A stretch of 32,611 bases of DNA from Nitrospirota bacterium (GTDB taxonomy: Bacteria > Nitrospirota > Thermodesulfovibrionia > Thermodesulfovibrionales > UBA1546): positions 1 to 32,611 of the forward strand of contig JAPLLK010000035.1 in NCBI GenBank assembly GCA_026387575.1, read 5' to 3'. Position numbers and translations under genes: made by a program. Shown one piece after another: positions 6,795-15,342 of this stretch; position 1 is the first letter of the stretch; every line of letters begins with the position of its first letter. The notes beneath the pieces were generated by a model. It was given only the letters and a program-made list of their open reading frames with translations, searched no databases and was not told where the DNA came from.

Positions 6795-6856
6795 GCCTAA
6801 CCTATGCATCCAGGGGACACGGATGAAGCCCTGTGCCGCTGATGCTGCCGTTAGGC
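6795..6856 (+). other. attC recombination site (59-base element)
   Basis: The site starts with R'' GCCTAAC (6795-6801) and ends with R' GTTAGGC (6850-6856). The ends are perfectly complementary and match RYYYAAC/GTTRRRY. Inside, GCATC near 6805 pairs with GATGC near 6841, followed by AG/CT and further partly matched bases (GGGGACA against GTGCCGC), with the unpaired bases expected in attC hairpins. Total length is 62 bp, the short class of attC sites. It begins 17 bp after the stop codon of the GlcG/HbpS gene, as expected for a gene cassette. No second cassette follows; comEC ends 28 bp later. Confidence 0.85.
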
Positions 6857-6883
6857 AAGTGTGAATAATAAACACCGCTTCTC

Positions 6884-9268
6884 TCACCACACACTGAAAA
6901 GCCTCTTTATATTCTTCATCTCTCCGGCAAGGCTTTTTGTCTTTGAAAATCTATAGTCTCTGTGCGTTTTAACTTCAAGCATGCCGTCTTTTTCTGTTAT
7001 TTTTACTGCGCCGTTCATGTCCGTGCGGTATATCTTTGCACCCTCAAGCATATCAAGCGTATTCTGATGTGGATGCCCAAAACTGTTATCCCTTCCCAAG
7101 CTTATCACTGCAATCTCAGGAGATACAACATCATAGAAGGGCTTATATGCTGATGTCCTTCCGCCGTGATGGGGGACTTTAACAACATCACTCTTAAGCC
7201 ATTTGTCAAGATGGATTATATCCTCTTCTGCCTCCTCTTCAATGTCTCCTGTGAATAAAAATGTTTTCTTCCTTCCGCCTGAGGCAGATTCTATCTTTAA
7301 TGTCAAAGAACTGTTATTCCCTCCGTTATCGCCGTTCATTGTATAAAATTCCTTATATGGATGAAGCACATACACCTTATATCCTTTACCTTCAACAATA
7401 TCGCCCCTCTCAAGTATCCTGCGAACTATGCCCGTGCTGTTTCCCTCCGGATAAATAATGCGTCCGCTGTCCCACATCTCTTTAACCTTAAAACGTGCCA
7501 TCAGATAATCTGTTCCTCCCGCATGGTCAGAATCTGCATGTGAAAGAACAAGGGCGTCTATGCTTTTCATGCCGAGATATTTCAAAAATGCAGCCGCTTC
7601 GCGCCCGCTTTTCCCTGTATCCACCACAACAACCTTTTTATCAGGAAGTTCAACAACTGCTCCGTCCCCCTGCCCGACATCAAGATAAGTTATTCCTATT
7701 TCGCCGCCTCTTAAAAAGATATACGCTGACAAATAGACTATTATCAGGAGAGAAGTGATTGCAGGGACAAGTTTTTTCTTGCTTACGAAAAAATAAAAAA
7801 TAAATCCCGCGTAAAAGATTATTACTACAAACAGGGGCAATGCAGGAATCTTTATATCTGAAAACGGGAATTCCGCTGTAAATCTCACGAGATAGACAGT
7901 AATGTCAGTTACTGTCTTTACCAGAGAACCTAACATATAATGTCCTGTAAAAAGAAATATGAGAGACGATATCAGCGACAACGGCAAGAGCACAAAGCCT
8001 ATCAGCGGCGTAATTAAGAGATTGGACAGCGGAGATATAACCGAAAAATAATGAAAGTGATACGCAACCAGAGGCGCTGTCCCCAGAGAAGCTGCAAGCG
8101 TAAGCAAGACAGAAGCCCGCAATATCCTGAGTGAAGAAGCGAAAAAACGTGACAGGATTTTTTGTTCGTCTGCACCTTTGTTCTCCTGCGCTTCAGGATT
8201 CTCCTTGTCCTTTTCATAATCTATTGAAAACCCGATAAACAGCACTGCAAGGAATGAGAGCTGAAAAGAAAGGCTGAACAGAGACTCGGGATTCCACAAG
8301 ACAATCACAAATGCAGCAAACAAGAGTGAATTAAGCCAGAATCTTTTCCTGCCTATCAAAAGACCGATGAGAAACAGACTTATCATTATGAAAGACCTCA
8401 CTGCCGGAATGCTCCATCCTGAAAGAGCAAGATATGCAAGCATGAACGGAAGACTTAGAGCCGCTGCTCCCTGAGACGGCGTGACATAGAGTGTAATCCT
8501 CTGTAACAAACTGTACGGCAGAAATTTTATTACAAACCTGAATAAACCGAACAGGAGAACAGAGAAGATTCCGAAATGTGTGCCTGAAATGCTTAAAACA
8601 TGCGCAAGCCCTGTTGAGTTAAAGGCATCTTTTAAGCCATCGCTCATATTGCCTCTCTGACCTGTGGTTATGGCGGAAACAAGCGCGCCTGAATCAGCGC
8701 TGAAGTTCTCTATAACATATCTGTTAAGTTTTGCCCTTGCATCTTCAAACACTGCCCATATACTTTTTTTGCTGCCCCTTAAGTCTTTGACTTCAATCAG
8801 GTTTGCATAGAGATTGTTGTTTTCGGTCATTCCGGGATTGAACTTTCTATTGTCTCTGCCTATCTTAACCGCTATCTCATATATGTGTCCTGCTTCAAAC
8901 TCAGTATCAGAGAAAATAAAAATATCTTTCTCCTCAATCTCTTTTAATACCTTCCCTGTTTCCTCATCTGCCGCCGAGTTTACATGAAACTCCTGAATAA
9001 ATTTTCCTGTTGATGCCGCAACTGCATCTGAACCGAACACCCCTGACACGATTATTTCTTTTCCCCTGATATTAGGAAAATCAGTCTCAGGCGCATATCT
9101 GAAAAAGGCATATAAAACTCCGAAAACAAGGACAGGGATTAACAGGTATCTTTTCTTAAAAATCAGACTGGCAAGAAACAGAAAAAATATCAGACTGCTT
9201 GTGAAGGGGAAATAATGAAATGAATAAAATAGAATAACACCGGCAAGAAATGAAATGAAAAATGCCAT
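6884..9268 (-). CDS. comEC: ComEC/Rec2 family DNA-uptake channel protein
   Basis: Inner-membrane channel for single-stranded DNA uptake during natural transformation. The 794-aa protein has the full three-part layout. An N-terminal part with two to three membrane helices precedes an OB-like DUF4131 region (about 1-180). The competence membrane domain starts at about 200, with GLAHVLSISGTHFGIFSVLLFG and many helices to about 520. The C-terminal metallo-beta-lactamase-like domain starts at about 530, with ITYLDVGQGDGAVVELP, VVDTGKSG, LSHADSDHAGG and VVKVPHHGGRTS. It follows glmM by 16 bp in the same direction. Other competence genes such as comEA or pilus genes are not in the window. Next to an integron relic, a DNA-uptake gene is suggestive, but the gene is also common in the core genome. 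Confidence 0.95.
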   Translation of the reverse strand: MAFFISFLAGVILFYSFHYFPFTSSLIFFLFLASLIFKKRYLLIPVLVFGVLYAFFRYAPETDFPNIRGKEIIVSGVFGSDAVAASTGKFIQEFHVNSAADEETGKVLKEIEEKDIFIFSDTEFEAGHIYEIAVKIGRDNRKFNPGMTENNNLYANLIEVKDLRGSKKSIWAVFEDARAKLNRYVIENFSADSGALVSAITTGQRGNMSDGLKDAFNSTGLAHVLSISGTHFGIFSVLLFGLFRFVIKFLPYSLLQRITLYVTPSQGAAALSLPFMLAYLALSGWSIPAVRSFIMISLFLIGLLIGRKRFWLNSLLFAAFVIVLWNPESLFSLSFQLSFLAVLFIGFSIDYEKDKENPEAQENKGADEQKILSRFFASSLRILRASVLLTLAASLGTAPLVAYHFHYFSVISPLSNLLITPLIGFVLLPLSLISSLIFLFTGHYMLGSLVKTVTDITVYLVRFTAEFPFSDIKIPALPLFVVIIFYAGFIFYFFVSKKKLVPAITSLLIIVYLSAYIFLRGGEIGITYLDVGQGDGAVVELPDKKVVVVDTGKSGREAAAFLKYLGMKSIDALVLSHADSDHAGGTDYLMARFKVKEMWDSGRIIYPEGNSTGIVRRILERGDIVEGKGYKVYVLHPYKEFYTMNGDNGGNNSSLTLKIESASGGRKKTFLFTGDIEEEAEEDIIHLDKWLKSDVVKVPHHGGRTSAYKPFYDVVSPEIAVISLGRDNSFGHPHQNTLDMLEGAKIYRTDMNGAVKITEKDGMLEVKTHRDYRFSKTKSLAGEMKNIKRLFSVW

Positions 9269-9284
9269 TCTTAACCCGTATTAC

Positions 9285-10628
9285 TTACAAATATTCTCTC
9301 ACAACTTTTGCGATTTCATTCCCCAGCTTCTCTATCAATCGCCTCTCTTTACCTTCAACCATCACTCTTATCTTCGGCTCCGTGCCTGACGGCCTTACAA
9401 GTATCCTGCCATTGCCGGCAAGCCTTTTTTCAGCATTCTTAATTATCGACTCTATTTCAGGGATTGACTTAAAGTCCTTCCTCTTCTCTGTCTCAACATT
9501 TATAAGAACCTGAGGATACAGCGTTATGTCAGATACGAGCTTGGAGAAAGGCTTACCTCTTTTCCTCATCAGATAAAGAACATGAAGGGCGGTGATAGGC
9601 CCATCTCCTGTTGTATTGTAATCAGAGAATATTATATGCCCTGACTGTTCTCCTCCAAAGTTATATCCGCCGGCTCTCATCCTCTCAGCAACAAATCTGT
9701 CTCCGACCTTTGTCCTTATAAATTTAATTCCGTTTTTTTCAAGATAGTGCTCAAGCCCAAGGTTGCTCATAACCGTAGAGACAACTGTATTGCCTTTAAG
9801 CCTTCCTTCTATCTTAAACTCTCGCGCGCATATCCCTATAATCTGATCTCCGTTGACGATTCTGCCCTTTTCATCGCAGAATATTGTCCTGTCAGCATCG
9901 CCGTCATGCGCAATACCGACATGAGCCCTGTGCTGCCTGACTGCCTTCTGGAGCATTTCAGGATAGAGCGCTCCGCATCCATCATTAATATTACTGCCGT
10001 CAGGCTTATCGTTTATCACTACAACCTCAGCGCCGAGTTCACGCAGAACCCACGGCGTTGTTTTATATGCGGCGCCGTTTGCGCAGTCAACAACAACCTT
10101 TATCCCTTCAAGTGTCACGCCTTTGGGCACAGTTGATTTTATATATTCAATATACCTGCCTGTTGCATCATCAAGCCTGTATGCCTTCCCTATATCAGAA
10201 CCTGACGTCCTTTTTGTGCCAAGCCCGTCATCCACAACAAGCTCTTCTATGCTCTTTTCTATTTCATCGGGAAGCTTGAACCCGTCAGCTGAAAAAAACT
10301 TTATTCCGTTATCCTCGTAAGGATTATGAGATGCTGATATCACAATCCCTGCATCAAGCCTCAAAGCCCTTGTAAGAAATGCCACTCCGGGAGTCGGTAT
10401 AGGTCCCACAAGCGTTACGTTCATCCCCATTGAGCAAATCCCTGAGGTAAGGGCGCTTTCTATCATATACCCTGAAAGCCTTGTGTCTTTTCCTATCAGA
10501 ACCATATTCCTGCCATGCTTTTTCCTCAGAACTTTAGCTGCTGCCATTCCAATCCTGAGCACATTTTCAGGAGTCATTGGATGCTTATTTACTCTGCCTC
10601 TTATACCGTCTGTCCCAAATAATTTCAT
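9285..10628 (-). CDS. glmM: Phosphoglucosamine mutase GlmM
   Basis: Converts glucosamine-6-phosphate to glucosamine-1-phosphate for UDP-GlcNAc, the precursor of peptidoglycan and lipopolysaccharide. The 447-aa sequence begins MKLFGTDGIRGRVNKHPMTP. It has the catalytic phosphoserine in ISASHNPYEDNGIKFF (Ser100), the metal-binding loop HDGDADRTIF near 243, the sugar-binding GGEQSGHI near 325 and the phosphate-binding RPSGTEPKIRVMVE near the C-terminus. It follows cdaA and ybbR, the arrangement known from Firmicutes (cdaA-cdaR-glmM), where c-di-AMP synthesis is coupled to GlmM by direct contact. That contact is inferred here from gene order only. Confidence 0.97.
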   Translation of the reverse strand: MKLFGTDGIRGRVNKHPMTPENVLRIGMAAAKVLRKKHGRNMVLIGKDTRLSGYMIESALTSGICSMGMNVTLVGPIPTPGVAFLTRALRLDAGIVISASHNPYEDNGIKFFSADGFKLPDEIEKSIEELVVDDGLGTKRTSGSDIGKAYRLDDATGRYIEYIKSTVPKGVTLEGIKVVVDCANGAAYKTTPWVLRELGAEVVVINDKPDGSNINDGCGALYPEMLQKAVRQHRAHVGIAHDGDADRTIFCDEKGRIVNGDQIIGICAREFKIEGRLKGNTVVSTVMSNLGLEHYLEKNGIKFIRTKVGDRFVAERMRAGGYNFGGEQSGHIIFSDYNTTGDGPITALHVLYLMRKRGKPFSKLVSDITLYPQVLINVETEKRKDFKSIPEIESIIKNAEKRLAGNGRILVRPSGTEPKIRVMVEGKERRLIEKLGNEIAKVVREYL

Positions 10629-10691
10629 ATAAAAGCTCCATTTTAGTATCAGTCGTCAGTTCCGATTACTGACACTAATTACTTACACTGT
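10629..10691. repeat. Low-complexity GTCAGT-type intergenic tract between ybbR and glmM
   Basis: The 63-bp spacer holds short self-similar words: CAGTCGTCAGTTCCGATTACTGACAC and TTACTTACACTGTTCAC. TCAGT and ACTGA pieces could form small alternative hairpins. It interrupts an operon whose other gene boundaries are overlapping or nearly so, so it looks like a degenerate dispersed repeat rather than a promoter. No confident -35/-10 pair is seen. Confidence 0.35.
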
Positions 10692-11333
10692 TCACTTTCT
10701 TCTTATAACAACCTTCACGCTGACTTCCTGTATAGCAGTCCTTATATTCCTGCCGGCCATATCAATGCGCACAGTCTGTGTGAAAGTTTTATCAGTGTCT
10801 GAAATATCAACAGGCTCGGTGCTCAGAAATTTTACTTTGCCTGTCTCTGTCCTTACTCCTTCAATGGCCACATCCTTAGGCAAAACCTCTACAGAACTCA
10901 CAACAAACCCTTCTTTAGGACTGCCAGCCATAATTGCACTTACAGACACGGTCTTAATAATTGTCTTTTCCAGCACAATCCAGACAGACGAGGGGGTTAT
11001 GCCTGTAATGTTAATTGTGGGAGGGAGTTTAATATCCTCCTTGTTTATATAGTATATTCCTTTCCCTTTTTTTGCCTTGCTCAAATCTACATGAACTCTT
11101 ACATCAGACGGCTTCATATTCCTGAGAATTCTATCCTGTCCTTTCAGGCTCACATTTACAGATTTCACTCCCTGCTTAATACTCTCAAACCCCTGCGGTA
11201 TATTTTTAAGTTCCATAGGAACGTCAATTGATATCTCAGACTGTCCCTTCGAGATAACAAAAAACCACAAGATTATTGCCATGACAACTGCAGTAACTTT
11301 CAATCCGAAATTCTCAAGCAATCGCCTTCTCAT
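10692..11333 (-). CDS. cdaR: YbbR-domain protein CdaR, membrane regulator of diadenylate cyclase
   Basis: The 213-aa protein has an N-terminal membrane helix (about 10-28, LKVTAVVMAIILWFFVI) and an extracytoplasmic part with YbbR repeats. The first covers about 33-115 (IDVPMELKNIPQGFE, VNVSLKGQDRILRNM, DVRVHVDLSKAKKG) and the second about 125-205 (VSVSAIMAGSPKEGFVVSSVEVLPKDVAIEG). In Gram-positive bacteria the homologue binds and modulates CdaA. The start overlaps the cdaA stop by 4 bp, so the two are translationally coupled. It has fewer YbbR repeats than the Bacillus protein. The name cdaR is from context; YbbR-like is the safe minimum. Confidence 0.88.
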   Translation of the reverse strand: MRRRLLENFGLKVTAVVMAIILWFFVISKGQSEISIDVPMELKNIPQGFESIKQGVKSVNVSLKGQDRILRNMKPSDVRVHVDLSKAKKGKGIYYINKEDIKLPPTINITGITPSSVWIVLEKTIIKTVSVSAIMAGSPKEGFVVSSVEVLPKDVAIEGVRTETGKVKFLSTEPVDISDTDKTFTQTVRIDMAGRNIRTAIQEVSVKVVIRRK

Positions 11334-12097
11334 TGTGCCGCCTTCTTCTGGGATGTGAACATATCCGTTAATATATCACGGAGAGTCCCCATGTCAATAT
11401 GGGTTTCAAGTTTTCCGCCAATAGCCATAGAGATATTGCCTGTTTCTTCAGAAACTATAATAGCAACCGCATCTGTTTCTTCTGTAAGTCCGAGTCCTGC
11501 CCTGTGTCTTGTCCCCATGGCTTTATCAACCTCAGAGCTGAGCATGATAGGCAGAAAACAACCTGCGGCAACAATCCTGTTCCCTTTTATAACAACCGCT
11601 CCGTCGTGTATCGGAGAGGAAGGATGAAAGATGCTGAGGAGTATTTCACGCGTAACCCTTGCATCAAGCGATGTCCCTATCTCAACAAATTCATTCAGGT
11701 TTGTTTCACGCTCAATAACAATCAATGCGCCAATCTTTCTGTTTGCAAGGGCAACGGAAGCCTTGACTATCTCTTCCAGAGATTTGAGTTCCTCAGCGGA
11801 AGTGAATGACTGCAGAAACGGCGTCTCGCCCATACGCGCAAGCGCCCTTCTGATCTCAGGCTGGAAGAGCACTATAAGCGCTATAACTATCTGCGCCCAG
11901 AAGCTCTGGATTATCCAGTCCATTGTGTAAAGTCCTGTATAACCGGAAAGGAGAGAGGCAAGCAGCAACACCCCAATACCTATAAGCATCTGAACAGCCT
12001 TTGTGCCTTTTATAAACAGAAGCAGACGGTAAAGCAGGAAGGACACGAGAATAATGTCCAGAATATCCTGCCACCTTAATTGCCTGAATATTTCCAC
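11330..12097 (-). CDS. cdaA: Diadenylate cyclase CdaA (c-di-AMP synthase)
   Basis: Condenses two ATP into the second messenger c-di-AMP. Three membrane helices lie in residues 12-80 (DIILVSFLLYRLLLFI, MLIGIGVLLLASLLSGY, IVIALIVLF). The DAC domain then has the catalytic DGA motif (165-167, SPIHDGAVVIKGNRIVAAGCFLPI) and the RHR motif (197-199, GTRHRAGLGLTEETDAVAIIVSEETG). The length (255 aa) and membrane layout are those of CdaA rather than DisA or CdaS. It starts one base after the dCMP deaminase stop and overlaps cdaR. No c-di-AMP phosphodiesterase or riboswitch is recognised in the window. Confidence 0.96.
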   Translation of the reverse strand: MEIFRQLRWQDILDIILVSFLLYRLLLFIKGTKAVQMLIGIGVLLLASLLSGYTGLYTMDWIIQSFWAQIVIALIVLFQPEIRRALARMGETPFLQSFTSAEELKSLEEIVKASVALANRKIGALIVIERETNLNEFVEIGTSLDARVTREILLSIFHPSSPIHDGAVVIKGNRIVAAGCFLPIMLSSEVDKAMGTRHRAGLGLTEETDAVAIIVSEETGNISMAIGGKLETHIDMGTLRDILTDMFTSQKKAAQ

Positions 12098-12098
12098 C

Positions 12099-12578
12099 TC
12101 AAACCCTCTTCTTAAGCCAGTTCTTAGGATTTATTACATGAACGTTTCCGTTTCCATCCGAATAAACCACTCTTGCAATCCGTGCATTGAGTATTATCCT
12201 TTTGCACATCATGCACGGCTCTGAATGGCATTCATCAGCACCGTCATCAGCGCCCGATATATAAATGGTTGCGCCTTCAAGTTCATGAACTGCTGCGCGT
12301 ATTATCGCATTTGCCTCCGCATGAACACTGTGGCAGAGTTCGTATCTTTCACCGTGAGGAATTTGAAGTTCCTTCCTCGTGCATTTCCCGACCTCAAGAC
12401 AGTCTTTCATACCTGCCGGAGCACCGTTATACCCTGTGCTCACGATAATATTGTCTTTCGTAATCACAGCGCCGTACTTGCGCCTGAGACATGTAGCCCT
12501 TGTTGAAACAGCCTTGGCTATGTTTATGAAATATTCATCCCATCCCGGCCTTTTACTCTTCTTTTTGCTTTTAGGCAT
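12099..12578 (-). CDS. Deoxycytidylate (dCMP) deaminase, ComEB family
   Basis: Zinc-dependent deaminase, probably dCMP to dUMP for dTTP synthesis. The 159-aa protein has the zinc and proton-shuttle motif HAE (residues 86-88, SVHAEANAI) and the second zinc motif PCxxC (121-125, SEPCMMCKRII). The substrate loop STGYNGAPAGMKDC is typical of dCMP deaminases. In Bacillus the family member ComEB is encoded beside comEC. Here comEC is three genes downstream on the same strand, so the old name is only partly supported by context. A run of basic residues (KSKKKSKR) marks the N-terminus. Confidence 0.9.
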   Translation of the reverse strand: MPKSKKKSKRPGWDEYFINIAKAVSTRATCLRRKYGAVITKDNIIVSTGYNGAPAGMKDCLEVGKCTRKELQIPHGERYELCHSVHAEANAIIRAAVHELEGATIYISGADDGADECHSEPCMMCKRIILNARIARVVYSDGNGNVHVINPKNWLKKRV

Positions 12579-12631
12579 ATTCTATATTATTAAATTCAGA
12601 GTGCAAAATGCAAAGATGGATGTAAAGAAGG

Positions 12632-13447
12632 CTATCTCCTTGCCCTCAAAAACGCAGTGAAAAAGAGCGCTGTGGTTATCAGGACGATTGTACCGCCCGG
12701 AGAGAGGTCAAATTGATATGAAAGATAAAGCCCTGCTATCGTAGAAAAAAGCGCGGCAGAACATGATATGAGCAGCATCGGATAAAAACTCCTTGAAAGC
12801 AGTTGTGCAACAGCGCCGGGGATGACGAGAAGCGCGGAAACAAGGATAATCCCCACGACTTTGATGGAGATAACAATCGCCACTGCCATAGAGAGCAGAA
12901 AGAGCGATTTAATCAGACGTGTCGGGATACCGCTTACAATCGCAAGCTCTTCGTTGAATGTCGTAAACAAAAGCTCCTTCATAATCACCATAATCACAGC
13001 GAGGATTACTATTGTTACTGCAATTGTCAGCCACATCTCGCTTTCGCTTATTGCAAGGATACTGCCGAAAAGATAGCCGAAAAGGTCTACATTGTAATTC
13101 TTTGAAAGGCTTATCAGAACAATGCCGAGAGCCATTGAGCTTGAAAAGAATACGCCTATGGCGGTATCTTCCGCCACCCGGCCCTTTGAGCTTATTTTCT
13201 CAATTCCGAATGCTACAAGGATGGAATATATCATCGCTGTTATGACAGGATTTACTCCAGCAAGAAAACCTATTGCAACTCCTCCGAATGCCGCATGGGA
13301 GATGCCTGAACCTACGAAGGAGACTCTCCTCAGCACAACAAAGACAGAGACTACACCCGCAAGTATGCTGATAGCTATGCCTGTGACAACAGCCCTCTGC
13401 ATGAACCCGTATGACAAGATTTCCATTATTTTCTCAGCCTCTCGCAT
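12632..13447 (-). CDS. znuB: Zinc/manganese ABC transporter permease ZnuB family
   Basis: Inner-membrane permease of a divalent-metal ABC importer (ABC-3 family). The 271-aa sequence has about eight hydrophobic helices. Family signatures include RRVSFVGSGISHAAFGGVAIGFLAGVNP near residue 40 and VGIILVSALLVIPGAVAQLLSRSF near 200. The start overlaps the znuC end by 22 bp. Together with znuC and znuA it forms a complete importer; the substrate is judged from znuA. Start choice: the track start (MREAEKIMEILSYGFMQRAV) overlaps znuC, and the internal MEILSYGFMQ is an equally good start that would remove seven residues. Confidence 0.92.
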   Translation of the reverse strand: MREAEKIMEILSYGFMQRAVVTGIAISILAGVVSVFVVLRRVSFVGSGISHAAFGGVAIGFLAGVNPVITAMIYSILVAFGIEKISSKGRVAEDTAIGVFFSSSMALGIVLISLSKNYNVDLFGYLFGSILAISESEMWLTIAVTIVILAVIMVIMKELLFTTFNEELAIVSGIPTRLIKSLFLLSMAVAIVISIKVVGIILVSALLVIPGAVAQLLSRSFYPMLLISCSAALFSTIAGLYLSYQFDLSPGGTIVLITTALFFTAFLRARR

Positions 13448-14196
13448 TTATCGCATACCTCAGAATGTATCAGTATATCCACATTCTTGCCGTAGAGCCT
13501 TTCAAGCACATTGTCGTCAAGCGCGCCAAGAGGCGCGCCGTGGTAATAGAGAATTTTATTCAGGCAGGCAATCTCATCAACGTAGGCTGTCACAGCGCCG
13601 ATATCATGCGACACCATGATAATTGTCAGCCCGAGTCTCTTCTGAAATCCTTTAAGGAGATGATAAAAATCCTCCTGCCCGACAACATCTATGCCTGTGC
13701 TCGGCTCGTCAAGTATGAGTATTTTCGGATTGCTCACAAGCGCCCTTGCAATAGAGATGCGCTGCTGTTCTCCGCCCGACATCTCGCCAAACGGAAAATT
13801 CTCATTTCCCGACATCCCTATAAGCTCTATATATTCACCCGCCTTTTCTTTCTCCTTTTTTGAAGGCCATCTGAACAGCCCGAGCTTTCCGTATAATCCC
13901 ATTGTCACAACATCTATTGCCCTTGCAGGGAAATTAATGTCAAGGTTAAGGTACTGCGGCACATATCCAAAAACTCCTTCCTTCAAACATTCCTCGGAAG
14001 ATTTGCCCAGCACACTTACCTCTCCTGCAGAATGCTTAATAAGGCCGAGGATTGACTTCAGGAATGTTGTCTTGCCGCTGCCGTTAGGCCCGACAATGCC
14101 GAGAAATTTTCCTTCTTCAAGAGTAAGGTTTATATCCTTCAGTATCTCTTTACCTCTGAGGATTACAGAAAGTTCTCTTATCTCTAATGCCACCAT
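13426..14196 (-). CDS. znuC: Zinc ABC transporter ATP-binding protein ZnuC family
   Basis: ATPase of the metal importer. The 256-aa protein has Walker A GPNGSGKTT (36-44), a Q-loop near GYVPQYLNLD, the ABC signature MSGGEQQRISIARAL, Walker B PKILILDEPST and the H-loop MVSHDIGAV. The C-terminus (HSEVCDKCERLRK) ends in a short Cys-rich tail, CDKC, which could touch metal, but this is speculation. It precedes znuB and follows znuA by 144 bp. Confidence 0.93.
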   Translation of the reverse strand: MVALEIRELSVILRGKEILKDINLTLEEGKFLGIVGPNGSGKTTFLKSILGLIKHSAGEVSVLGKSSEECLKEGVFGYVPQYLNLDINFPARAIDVVTMGLYGKLGLFRWPSKKEKEKAGEYIELIGMSGNENFPFGEMSGGEQQRISIARALVSNPKILILDEPSTGIDVVGQEDFYHLLKGFQKRLGLTIIMVSHDIGAVTAYVDEIACLNKILYYHGAPLGALDDNVLERLYGKNVDILIHSEVCDKCERLRK

Positions 14197-14340
14197 TTTA
14201 GAGTCAATTCTCTCGATATATAAGCATGGCTGAGCGGAATGAATTTAGAACTGTCGAAAAATATCGCGGAAAGTGAAAGGCAGTTATGCTTATAGCACAG
14301 ATGATGAACGAGAATACTATATCCTGACTTAGTTTCAACT

Positions 14341-15243
14341 TCACTTCATCCCCTCTTCCATCACAGAAAGATTATATCTCATAAGTCCTATATACGTATC
14401 CCTGCCTTTAACATTAGTGCCGCCAATCGGGTCAAGAAATAAAACCTTAGCACCTGCCTCTTTTGCAATCACCTCTGCAATCTTCGGATTAAACTGAGGC
14501 TCTGCAAAGACAATTCTTGAGTTTATCCTCTTTATCTCACTTACAATCTTTGCAATATGTTTCGGGGAAGACTCTCTGCCTGGAGATTCCTCTATAACCC
14601 CTGCGACCCTGAGCCCGTATCTTTTTGAAAAATAGTCCCACGCAGGATGAAAGGTCACATACTCTTTTACACGGAAACTTTTTACTCTATTCATAATCTC
14701 GCTGTGAAGGGCATCTAAATCTTTTTTATATCTCTCAGCATTCTCTCTGTAATAAGCCTCTCCCCCGGGGTCAGCCTTAGAGAGCGCATTTTTTATCTTA
14801 TCCACAACTGTTTTCATCAGCACAGGGTCAAGCCACACATGAGGGTTGGCAGATTCCTGATGCCCTTTTTCTTCAGCGGTGCCTGCGCCGGCATGAGAAT
14901 GAACATGCCTTATCAGGGAAAGCCCTGAAGTTGCATCAACAATAATGAGCTTCATATTAGAAGATGCATTCATCATCTTTTCTGCCCAGAATTCAAGCCC
15001 CGCGCCTGCCTTTATAAAAACCTTTGAATTCTGGATTTCCATCATATCAAGCGACGTGGGCTCAAATGTATGCGGTGATGCAGCCGGTGGGAGCATAACC
15101 TTAACGCTAACTCTGTCTTTGCCAACCTGTTTTGTGACATCACCAAGGGGATGTATGCTCGCAACAACCTTTATTTTTTCTCCAAAGGAGGCATGAGCAA
15201 AAGACAAAAACACTGCTATAAAAATTATTGTAAATCTTTTCAT
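14341..15243 (-). CDS. znuA: Periplasmic zinc-binding protein ZnuA (cluster A-I SBP)
   Basis: Substrate-binding protein of the metal importer. It has a signal peptide (MKRFTIIFIAVFLSFAHASFG) and conserved metal ligands: HPLGDVTKQVGKDRV near residue 32, PHTFEPTS near 58, NPHVWLDP near 133 after a His-rich loop, FHPAWDYFSKRYGL near 196 and the acidic ligand region late in the protein. The His-containing loop (HVHSHAGAGTAEEKGHQ, about 113-129) is typical of zinc-specific rather than manganese-specific members. At 300 aa it is full length. It lies divergent from the MFS gene, with a 99-bp intergenic region in which I see no clear Zur-type palindrome. Confidence 0.92.
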   Translation of the reverse strand: MKRFTIIFIAVFLSFAHASFGEKIKVVASIHPLGDVTKQVGKDRVSVKVMLPPAASPHTFEPTSLDMMEIQNSKVFIKAGAGLEFWAEKMMNASSNMKLIIVDATSGLSLIRHVHSHAGAGTAEEKGHQESANPHVWLDPVLMKTVVDKIKNALSKADPGGEAYYRENAERYKKDLDALHSEIMNRVKSFRVKEYVTFHPAWDYFSKRYGLRVAGVIEESPGRESSPKHIAKIVSEIKRINSRIVFAEPQFNPKIAEVIAKEAGAKVLFLDPIGGTNVKGRDTYIGLMRYNLSVMEEGMK

Positions 15244-15342
15244 ATCTTTTATGCCCTCTATCGTAGCGGTGTTTTAAGATACTGTCAACCCCAAAAATGC
15301 ATTATTCGGGATAAGAGAGATAAGTTTGTGTAAAATATTATA

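Noticed and set aside
14197-14340. Small gene in the znuA-znuC spacer
   Set aside because: No frame with start, ribosome-binding site and plausible protein; also no terminator-like hairpin, so left as plain spacer.
15244-15342. Zur-type operator between znuA and the MFS gene
   Set aside because: No convincing palindrome of the right size could be seen in the 99-bp region.
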